This document shows, piece after piece, positions 55,480 through 64,000 of a stretch of 64,000 nucleotides of DNA (position 1 is its first letter; the number at the start of each line of letters is the position of its first letter). The stretch is from Beta vulgaris subsp. vulgaris (Eukaryota; Streptophyta; Magnoliopsida; Caryophyllales; Amaranthaceae): assembly GCF_026745355.1 (NCBI RefSeq), contig NC_079206.1:13686279-13750278 (forward strand), read 5' to 3'. The notes under the pieces were generated by a model. It was not told where the DNA came from. It saw nothing but the letters and a program-made list of their open reading frames with translations, and searched no databases. The position numbers were made by a program, and so were the translations under genes.

Positions 55480-57770
55480 TGTAATCCTCCGTAAATTTAT
55501 GGATTGGATAAATATATTTTAGTATACATATAATATAATTTAGCTTTAATATAATTTATTTCTTTAAAAGGTTGACTATTTGAAAGTCAAATGAATTATT
55601 TTAAGGATTTAAGGAAGTTAAAATATTTTGTTTAAACATGCTTTGAAAAAAAATTTGAAATACTTTTTGAATTTGAAAAAGGATCCTAAATGGGCTTGAG
55701 GAACCCAAACACTAGCTGGATTAGGAAAACGGACTTCTAGTTGTGTTAAGAGTTTCAATCATCAATTATACTCATCATTAAACTCTATTTAAAGCCCAAT
55801 TGTCTTTTCCAAAGCCCACAAGGAAAACACATATATAAATACATTAAACCCAAATTTTTCCCCACACATAATTTTCTCTCTCCTCACTTTCCACATAGAA
55901 ACCAACGCCTACTTAATTCCCTCTTCCTCTCTCACATTTTTTTCTCCTTTCTTTCTTCTCTTCCAAGAAACGATTTCTTCTTCAACAAGAAACCTTCCTT
56001 CCTCAATCAAACCACCGCCAACCACCGTGCAAGCTACCGCCTACTACCACATCCCATAACCGATGCCCCTTTGTCTTTTCTTCCCTTTGTTTTAGTTTGA
56101 TTACTTTTCTTCCTCCTCAAGTTTTATTTAAAGATTATATTTTAAGATTTGTTTTTAGTTTAATTATGTTTAGAAGATTTAATTATAAATCTAACATTAA
56201 ATAATTTATGTATTGAAGAAATAAAAATTCAGATTTAATTGTTATGTTTAGATTGGATTATTTTTAGAGTGTCAGAGATTGGAAAATTATAGTAGTACGT
56301 TATATACTATGGAACTGATTATGCTTATAAGTTTAAGTATGTTTAAGTATGTTTAAGTATGTTTAAAGGGAGTTTTAATAAACTATATCTTGCTGGAATT
56401 TTAAAAAGGATATGTTAATGGAGTTTTAAGGATTTTGACGACTAGTATAGTAGTGCTATGCTAGGAAGTATTAGTAATTAAAGTTTTAATGATGAAAATA
56501 ACTTTTAAATATTTTTAAAGGAGGTTTAAAGTATTTTGAGGTTTCTTGAAATTATTTGAGTATTGATTATAAATTTTTATTGGTTGTTTTAGGCGGAGAA
56601 TTCTCTCTAGGCGACTTTTAAGGTTGTTAAAGTGACCTATCAATTTGTGTACACAAGGTACGTATATACATATGTGTTGATTGATGTAGTATCATGATTT
56701 TAAGAAAGAAAGTTATGTAGTATCATGTATAGGAACTATGTGAGTTTATATATGATTGCTATTATGTTGAACTTTGCATGTTTATGCCGTTGTCGAACAT
56801 GTCGAATATGAGATTTATATCATGTTTGTATGAAAGATTGATGCAAGCATGTTGGTTGGAAACTTTATTTTATTAATTCACATGGGGGAATTAATATATT
56901 TATTGGTATGGATTGTGATTGTTCCTTTTTATTATTATTTCATTACTCTAAGAGGACCGGGGGCCTTATTTGGTAAGTTGATATTTTTTTACCTTTGAAA
57001 GCTAAGTTGGTTATTGGCTAGGTTCAACAAATTAGGAAGATTGGACAATCAGGAGTTGGGGTACATGGTGAGCGTGCCATGGCTTTTTTTGGGTTCAGAT
57101 TGATCACCATTCCTATTTTTATTTAAAAGGTTCCTCGATATCATAGGTCATGGGAATACGGAGTCGCGCCCTTATTTCGTTTTCCAAAGGGAAGATTGGT
57201 TTTAGTTAGACAACTCGGTCCTGGGACTATTCCATTTAAAGGTTAGTTCAGTAAACGTTATCTGCAAGTTATACAGTTATTTATTTATCCCTGGTTACTT
57301 TTTATTAGTATCATGTTAGGATTGTTATTTATTTATTATGTAGTACTCAGCTTAGCTGATTACGTGCTTTGTTTGTGTGTGTTGATCATGACTTTGCGTT
57401 ATTGATACTGCGATGATCCATTCTTGGTGAGCAGTTTCTCTAGTGCATTAATTGTCATTTACATGTGTAAAGATGATGCATCATGGGATTCGAGAATGAA
57501 GAGGTTGTGTAGCTTGTTGATAAATTAGCGTACTTAGTTAATACATTTATTATTTAGTTTGGTTTGAAATTAACGTGAACGTTGTTGGTTGGTTTTAAAG
57601 TTAACTTGGTTATTTATTAAATTTCTATTCTAAAAGTTAGTTATATGTTTTCCGCTGTAAAATTCTGAATAAACCGATACGTTATCACACGGGCGATAAT
57701 GCTTTGATGATTCTCTAAGTTTTATATTGAAAAGTATTTTTGGAAAAGAGAGAATTACCGGGGTGTTATA
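55480..57770 (+). mobile_element. Solo LTR (family A, copy 3), 2291 bp, nested in the Cassandra 3' LTR
   Basis: The 5-bp duplication TTTAA (55475-55479, 57771-57775) splits the Cassandra 3' LTR; the uninterrupted sequence is seen in the 5' LTR at 54937-54950. Ends TGTAATCCTCCG and GGGGTGTTATA (CA to TA change). Homologous to 6647-9208 along its length but about 270 bp shorter. A TAAGTATGTT triplet repeat is at about 56330-56365. Confidence 0.85.
57165..57186 (+). repeat. Conserved LTR hairpin (copy 3, one mismatch)
   Basis: AATACGG...CCTTATT, the counterpart of 8567-8588 with one stem position changed. Confidence 0.5.
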
Positions 57771-57793
57771 TTTAACATGCTACTCATTCTAAC

Positions 57794-57908
57794 AAGATGC
57801 ATCTTTCTTTTAGGCAGCTTATATTCCTTAATTACTCCACAATTAAGCGTGCTTGGCTGGGAGTATTCCAGGGATGGATAACCTCCTGGGAAGTTTCTCG
57901 GGGTGCAC
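57794..57908 (+). repeat. 5S rRNA-like segment in the Cassandra 3' LTR
   Basis: CAATTAAGCGTGCTTGGCTGG and ACCTCCTGGGAAGT are closer to the plant 5S consensus than the 5' LTR copy, which carries several changes (AGGCGTACTTGG). The two LTRs have diverged clearly, so the insertion is old. Confidence 0.87.
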
Positions 57909-58152
57909 ATGGGTAAGGACAAAATGCACCGGAAGAACTTGTGTTGGTTATTGAGGACAGTTGGTCCTGGATGCGCATTGGTGACGATAGACTCGACTCC
58001 AGATGGGTCGGGTGTTACATTGGTTCTCGCCAACCTCCGCCTCGACAGAATGCACACAACTGCCATCATAAAACTCATTACTCTTAGTTTTGTTACGTCA
58101 ATTGAAATCTTCAACTAACAGATTTGTCCCATCCTATCCCATCAAAATCCAC

Positions 58153-58710
58153 CTAAAGAAGTTCTCCAATCCCTCCACCAAGAATCCGATTTCTCCTCTC
58201 AATCATGCTATCCATAGGGAGGTTATACATTTGGACCCAAAATGGGCAATGGGTTAGGGTGATGTTCGGTGGTTGAGCACCTCCATCAATCTTGTTGAGA
58301 AGCACCAAGTTATTATCGAAGGTTCGAGTTTTCTCCAGCCAATACCTTGTTTTTGTCCCGCAACGTCGCAAATTGAACAACAAAGAGATCATTCTCTATT
58401 GCCCTAAATAATCCTCCTTTTGAGATCGACATATTTGATTCAACGTCTTCTTCATAGCTTCAAAAATATATGATCGATTAGTCAAAACTTTGCCTACCAA
58501 CGATAAGTAAATCCCTGTGTCATCTAAGTTATCGGGTTTGTCATCAAACTTCACAATTGTACTTTCAGCTTCGGTAATTGTTAGAGTTGCGCACTTTGAT
58601 GTGATTTCATCAGCCATGGGGCTGTCCACCAATCTCACGAGAGATTTGAGAACCGGATCGAGACTCCTTGTCAGAAACCTAACACTATTCCTCAAACCCT
58701 GGCGTCGCAC
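58153..58710 (-). pseudogene. LINE 2 ORF1, DUF4283-type domain
   Basis: Two minus-strand frames joined by a frameshift near 58394. 58710-58396 begins near MADEITSKCATLTITEAE and has LSLVGKVLTNRSYIFEAMKKTLNQI. 58392-58153 has KTRTFDNNLVLLNKIDGGAQPPNITLTHCPFWVQMYNLP. This is the DUF4283 region found in plant LINE ORF1 proteins, upstream of a zinc knuckle. The knuckle itself is not seen before the Cassandra insertion, so ORF1 is internally shortened. Confidence 0.85.
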
Positions 58711-58775
58711 TAGAGAGGAGACTCTAAATTGAATTGGGTCTTTTAGTTGTTAAAGACATGTTCGGTCGCCTAGCT

Positions 58776-60252
58776 AATTCTCAATTAGTTTCAACTTAAT
58801 CAACAAATGAGTATAATTTTTTTTTTGTATGTGATATCAACTCATGCTTTCTTTTTCCATTAGAGAAGTATTTTTCTATGTTTGTTCAAGTATGACCAAT
58901 CTTAAATTACAACCACTCTATGATATTAGTGTATGAATCAATATGAACTGAACTATTGTTATAGGATCGGAGTATACACCAAGAAATTAACAATACCAAT
59001 AATATACGTTGGCTTTTGTGTGTAGGACTAACCAATATTAGTATTATATGTATCATAAGTAGTTGATTGAACAATAATAGTATGAAATAGAATTGTTAGA
59101 ATTAATAGAGAATGATTACAGATGTAAATAAAACTAATTCGTACAATTAGTTTTTTTTTAGCCAACATTCATATACTTAGTTAAAATTAAATTTAACAAT
59201 AAAGTAAAAATAATATATCAGAAGAAAAAAAGCTTCAAATTACCAAAATGAAAATTACTTCCGACTTTTAAAATAAATGAAATGCTCCTCTGTTTTATAT
59301 GAGAGCTTTTTGATAGTGGCGTAAATAAAAGGCTTCTCTCTTTTTATGTGAAAGTTTTCTTAGAGTAACGTTTCATATATTTCAGAATGGGGAAAATATA
59401 ATTTTTTTCCATATGAAACTATTAACCTCAACTTAAATATCTAAAACAAAATATAAGTTTAGAAATATTATTATTAGGAAGCGTATTATAATGTAATAAA
59501 AAAATTCAAAAATATTATTATTATTGAGCATATCATAATGTAATAAAAAAATTCAAAATCAGAGACGTTACAAGTTAGTCAATCACACAATAAAAGATAA
59601 ATTATAATGACAATTTTTCTCTCTATTTTACGCAAAGTTTATATCTTATTTGAGAATTTATCAAACTAATTTTTTTCACTAATATTATATAAGTATTCCT
59701 TCCATTTCTTTTTACTTTACTCACTTTACTTTTGGGAGAATCAATGAGGAAGTCTAAGAGAAAGAAACTGAAATGTAAGAAAGAGAAATAGAAAAAGGTG
59801 GGGTGAGAAACCTTAAAATGGGTTATTATTTTAAAAAGTGCACCACCTGTGTAGAAAAAAAGAAAATAGAACAATAGTGTTTAGATTAAAAAGAAACAGA
59901 CGAAAAATAAAAATATGTAGCCCTTCCCCCTAAGTTTCATAAAAAGAAAAAAAAGTAATTTTATCCCTTGCAAGTTCCATATAAAAGCAACATTATTTGA
60001 AGTAGCTATTAGTATTTGGATTAAGGATATGCTCGGCAAAAGTAGGTGTTAGTTGTGTACTAGCCGTTAGTTGTAAGATGTTTGGTGTTAGAGTTTGACT
60101 GTAAAAATTGCTTTTATGATATAAATGTTCCGTAAAACTAGCTGCTAGTTTAGAAACAAAAATAAATTATATTTAATTTTCAAAAGCTACCTCTACACCT
60201 TAAACTAATATATATAATCTTTCGAAAATACTAGTTCAAACACCAAATGCTA
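58776..60252. other. No gene seen
   Basis: AT-rich DNA. Short imperfect direct repeats (AATATTATTATT...GTAATAAAAAAATTCAAAA) occur twice at 59463-59560. From about 60010 a GTTAG-rich stretch may be the left arm of an eroded MITE continuing after 60470. Confidence 0.45.
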
Positions 60253-60260
60253 CTCCAAAC

Positions 60261-60462
60261 TAGATGTGATCAAATGACAGTCCGAGTCCGGCCGCCCAAA
60301 AAAATCCAGCTCCTACACTAGGCCATTCGGGCTAATTATTTGTGCCCAAAACCCACTTTTTCGAGACAAGAACGGTCTTTTGTGGCCAAAATCGGGTCAG
60401 ATAAATATTTAGACTAAAAAGTTATTTTCAAGCTGGGCACATGCAAACCTTGATCAGCTCTA
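60261..60462. mobile_element. hAT MITE (family T1), 202 bp
   Basis: Left end TAGATGTGATCAAATGAC and right end inverse TAGAGCTGATCAAGGTTTGC, flanked by CTCCAAAC/CTTCAAAC (60253-60260, 60463-60470). Interior GCCCAAAA/GGGCAC motifs resemble the copies at 30192 and 30888. Confidence 0.75.
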
Positions 60463-60470
60463 CTTCAAAC

Positions 60471-61808
60471 GCTACTTCATCAAACACTAATTTTCACCAC
60501 TATTAGAGTTTTGACTTAGTCTAAACACAACTCCATGCCTACATCAGCTATTGCCTAACCAACTCTGATCATGGCGAAAAGTAGTATTTGGTGGAATAAT
60601 GTTTGAAGAAACTTTTGGAATAAAGCTCAAGGGCGGGGCAAATATGAGCAAAAATAATGAGGGCCCTTTACAATTTCATTAATTGGGCCCTTCATTTGTA
60701 GTTCAAAAAAGATAAAAGTATAGATTCGTAATTACAGCTGGCTAATGACGACTATTTTCAAAAGGTTAAACAACAAAACTTTGATGGATTTCATGTTCTC
60801 GTTATTCCTTCTCTTATGCTTTTACTACTAATCTAAATGTTTTCTTTTGTCTAATCTTCAAACAATTAAAAATATATATATTGGGGACCTTATATTTTGG
60901 GGGTCCTATTACATCACCATAATTGCATGGGTTAAGAACCACCCCTAGTAAAACTAGGCATCTAACTTTTGAAATAGCTTTTAACGATTTAATATAGTTT
61001 ACTTTTTGCGGTCGTCAATATTGTTGTTTGAATGTTGTATCTTTTACTTATCACATAACATATATTATACTTAGTATTTTCGGACATATTATTTCATGTC
61101 GTATTCTCATCTTAAATTAATTTATATAAAATTCTGAAATATGCCACTGATATTTTTAAGGGATATGCCGCTATTTATTATGTGTTGTTGTTTTTAGAAT
61201 TCAACCAAGCAACCATTCATGCTCCTCTTTTTTTATGTACTTTAAAAAATATTTATATCTTTCAACTTTAAATACTTCTATGAGCTATCTTGTATTCTGA
61301 TTTCCAAAAAAAATGTGCATCCCTGCATCATTGTTCTTGAGAATTCAACCTAAGCCTCCGTGCTATTGTTTATCTCATATTTATAATTTCTATTTTTATC
61401 ATATATTTTATATGAGCATTTGTCTTGTTTCCGGGTACATAGCACCATTTTCCTTCCACAACCCACTACTTTAAACTTTTCTACCTTTACTCACACCACA
61501 AAGCAAATTAAGAATACGTTACTCCAAGTCTTTTTAATTTTAATTTTTTTCAGTGCTTTAAGTTTCTCTCCTCCCTCCTTTTTTGGTCGGTTAATTTGTC
61601 AAATTTTTAGGGCCCCCCAAAAGTAATGCACACCCTATTCCCCTAGTGCTTCTTTTTTTTTTTTACAGTAGAAAGAGCCAAAGAGGAAGGGAATTACTTG
61701 ATGCTTTATTAGGTTTTGACTTCTTTTGGAACCTAATATATCTTTTCTCCTATTGCCATTTAACAAGGGAATAAAGAAGGAACATTTGGGACACGTTATT
61801 ATTCAAAA
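60471..61808. other. No gene seen
   Basis: Anonymous AT-rich DNA. A 68-codon frame at 61420-61626 is unrecognised. Confidence 0.5.
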
Positions 61809-62071
61809 CTAGTTATTAGGCCCGGGCTATGCCCCGGGTAAGAAAAATTTCATTTATTAATATTGTACTTTGATATAATATCACTAATTACAACTTGGTC
61901 TAGTGGTTAAAAGTTTAGTACATGAACTTGAGGTCACGAGATCAAAACCTATACCATGCAATTTCTAATTTTTTTTATTGTACATGGATTACATGAACTA
62001 CAACTCCCTAGGGAGAGCGCCACGTGGCACCGTTTCTGGTTTGCGCACGCCTTTTAATATATTAGTATAGA
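61809..62071 (-). mobile_element. Non-autonomous Helitron (family H1), 263 bp
   Basis: It lies between A (61808) and T (62072). On the + strand it begins CTAGTTATTAGGCCCGGGCT, the inverse hairpin end with an intact GCCCGGG stem, and ends ATATTAGTATAGA. Best-preserved copy of the family here. Box A-like TTGGTCTAGTGGTTAAAAG and box B-like CACGAGATCAAAACC lie at about 61896-61950. Confidence 0.92.
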
Positions 62072-62088
62072 TATATAAAACAAGCGAA

Positions 62089-62252
62089 TTTTTTTTTTTT
62101 GTGTTTGCACCCGGTTCACCCTTCGGGCAACATCCGGATCGAGGTCAAGTTCGGGGTGGTTAGGTTTCATTCCTCTCTCAAAGGTGTTGCGGGGATTCGA
62201 ACACGGGTCCGTCCTAGCCAGTCCCATCACCACTGGGCTAACACTTACTTAG
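62089..62252 (-). mobile_element. tRNA-derived SINE, about 164 bp
   Basis: Perfect 15-bp duplication TATAAAACAAGCGAA (62074-62088, 62253-62267). On the minus strand, box A-like TTAGCCCAGTGGTGATGG and box B GTGTTCGAATCCCC form the head. The body ends in an A run, seen as the T run at 62089-62100. The internal promoter boxes are close to consensus, so this looks like a fairly young copy. It inserted two bases from the edge of the Helitron. Confidence 0.92.
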
Positions 62253-62267
62253 TATAAAACAAGCGAA

Positions 62268-64000
62268 ATTGTTCAAGTGTTAATGTCATAAATTAGTAAA
62301 GTTATTTGAGCTAATAGAACAAGTAAAATTATATACACCGCTATCTTATCTAACCTAATACTAGTATAACATAACTATTGTCAAGAAAACAAAATAGTGA
62401 GCTATTACCTTCACAACATTGATTACGCCTTTCATTCTACTATTAGTCTTGTCCATGATGCATCTTCATTATTGGGTGGTTCATACTTAACATTAATATC
62501 CATTATAAAATGCCGGCCAAAAAAAAAGTGATTGAAATTATGATCTTAGCTATCTATATGACTATATGGTGAGCTTGCAATATAACATTACCATTCACCA
62601 CTAACTATTTCGTTTGTTTTAAAAAGAAAGTCCCTATCCAAAAGGTAGGTAATGTATTGATATCCATTCAAAGTGCATACAACTTGACATCAGGCAATCT
62701 ATAGGGAAGCATTTGATTATCGTAATGATAACTAAATCGCTTTGAATTTATGGAGTAGTACTCCATTCTAAACTTATTGACACTCATGTAAACTTGTTGG
62801 TACCAAATATTAAGTAACGTTAGCAAATTTACTACTATGCTTTTTTAAAGCTATCTAAACTCATTATAAAAACTTATATGGACCTAATGTTATTACATGT
62901 ATTTCTTTTTTTTTTGAAAAAAGGGGTTACTCTATTGAAAAAATAGATTTAAAAGAAGAGTAGCTATAGATTGTAAATTGTGATTATATTATTAAAAAAG
63001 TTTACTAATGCTATAAAGTGTAGTTTTAAATATAATAAATTAATATAAGAGATAGTGACTATATAAAAAAAAACTGTCACAATTAGGGAATGGTATATTA
63101 TTAGTATGATTATGGATTGTAAAAGGTGACTATACGAAAAGAAGGGTGATTATGTTACATGAACAGCTTAAGTCTACACTAATATTAATATGGAGTAGAT
63201 CCATACAAAACTAACTCGAATTCATTACCATTTTTATGATGACTATGGTAAGAATATATATACACTACTATCTTGTCTAATAGTTAGCTTAAACTTATTG
63301 ATAATAAAATTGTCTTCCTCATGCATTAACTTACTTTGGGCTTCCCCTCCAAAAAAAAAAACTTACTTTGGGCTACCTTCTTATAACAAATGTTTTTGAG
63401 GGATTATAACACTTTATAAAGTAGGAGATGGATTTTTTTCCCATCATATTTTTCGGTTTCACCGACACAATTGGGGAGGGGGAAGGGGGTGTACTTCCTG
63501 ATTTCAAAAGCTAGCAAAGAATAATGATCACTTTTACGCATCTTGTACATGAGATTTCTTTCATATTATCGATCTAACACTTAAGGGGTAAAAAAAGACT
63601 AAATCCTTATCTTACTTCTATTTTGTCGTTGTATATGGAATCAAGGCAAACCAAGGTTGTAAAAGAAGATAATTTATGAATGTCATATTTAATTACTCTT
63701 AGAAGTCTTTCCTCAATAAGTGTACAACGTACTCATAAAGAGCATGTTCTTCCTTCTTTGGTGCTCGCACATGCGCCAAAAGAAAGATAGGTTCCAGTTT
63801 AAAGTATGTAAATTGTACAGAAATATTAAATCTTCCCAAACATTATATTAGATATTGTTTAAGAAAGTAATGTAAACTACAATTAGAGATCCTTTCTGCT
63901 AAATTGGTGAAATGTAATTTGAGTCTGCCACATCGTCATGACCCTATTCATTCACTTTTTTTTTTTTTTTTTTTTTTACTTTAAGATTAATGCGGAAGCG
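62268..64000. other. No gene seen
   Basis: AT-rich spacer to the window edge. A T run at 63958-63979 may be the tail of a minus-strand retroelement continuing beyond the window. A direct repeat AACTTACTTTGGGCT lies at 63328-63373. Confidence 0.5.

Larger units (their letters stand above)
54911..58019 (+). mobile_element. Cassandra-type TRIM with 5S rRNA-like LTRs, 3' LTR interrupted
   Basis: The 5-bp duplication TTGGT (54906-54910, 58020-58024) brackets two LTRs. The 5' LTR is 54911-55192; the 3' LTR is 55444-55479 plus 57771-58019, about 280 bp once the nested element is removed. A primer-binding site for initiator tRNA-Met follows the 5' LTR. The internal region is about 250 bp with no frame. 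Both LTRs contain sequence matching the 3' two thirds of plant 5S rRNA, the defining mark of Cassandra elements. Other plants' copies have the same TGTAA...TTACA ends. Such elements depend on other retrotransposons for proteins. Confidence 0.93.
43351..58763 (-). mobile_element. Old LINE (LINE 2) split by four insertions
   Basis: A 12-bp target duplication GGTCGCCTAGCT (43339-43350 and 58764-58775) brackets the whole block, with the A-rich tail just inside the left copy. From the 5' end on the minus strand: ORF1 with DUF4283 (58710-58153), ORF2 endonuclease (54891-54034), linker (52555-52370), RT (47844-46670), zf-RVT (45004-44133) and RNase H (44114-43384). Insertions are Cassandra (54911-58019), CACTA (52556-54031), a solo LTR (47845-52364) and CACTA (45005-46478). 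Removing them leaves about 4.8 kb, somewhat short of full plant LINE length; the ORF1 3' part is reduced. Confidence 0.92.

Noticed and set aside
57755..58114. 119-codon minus-strand frame
   Set aside because: Antisense shadow across the Cassandra 3' LTR and its 5S-like segment.

Overview
This 64 kb window looks like AT-rich intergenic DNA from a flowering plant, most likely a eudicot. The evidence is one intron-containing host gene of a land-plant RING-ligase family, surrounded by plant-type transposons: LINEs with a plant RNase H tail, a Cassandra TRIM carrying 5S rRNA sequence, Helitrons, CACTA, hAT, MULE and Stowaway-like elements, and tRNA-derived SINEs. Short repeats of the AAGTTCAG type hint at Caryophyllales, but the species cannot be fixed from the sequence. 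Nothing prokaryotic, viral or CRISPR-like is visible.

Layout. 0.7-5.9 kb: a SINE and a decayed LINE on the + strand. 6.6-9.2 kb: a solo LTR. 9.7-20.4 kb: Helitrons, Stowaway-like MITEs (one with a nested MULE) and a CACTA element. 23.2-24.6 kb: the only convincing host gene, a four-exon BOI-like E3 ubiquitin ligase on the - strand, 342 residues. 25-39 kb: MITEs, SINEs, Helitrons, hAT elements and a C-rich/G-rich fold-back. 39.4-43.2 kb: a 5'-truncated LINE and a terminal-inverted-repeat element. 43.35-58.76 kb: one old LINE on the - strand, bounded by a 12-bp target duplication and cut by four direct insertions. These are two related CACTA elements, a solo LTR that itself holds another LINE, and a Cassandra TRIM whose 3' LTR holds a further solo LTR. 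58.8-64 kb: a hAT, a Helitron and a SINE in otherwise anonymous DNA.

Most boundaries were set by finding both termini plus the expected target-site duplication (TSD): 5 bp for LTR elements, 3 bp for CACTA, 8 bp for hAT, 9 bp for MULE, TA for Stowaway, A|T for Helitrons, and 12-18 bp for LINE/SINE. The TE reading frames are all broken, so no autonomous element is evident.

The most unusual signal is in the hAT element at 28.2-29.3 kb. Four modules on its - strand each pair an AGTCCCACATTG box with a TATA box exactly 32 nt downstream. This is the geometry of plant RNA polymerase II snRNA promoters (USE + TATA).
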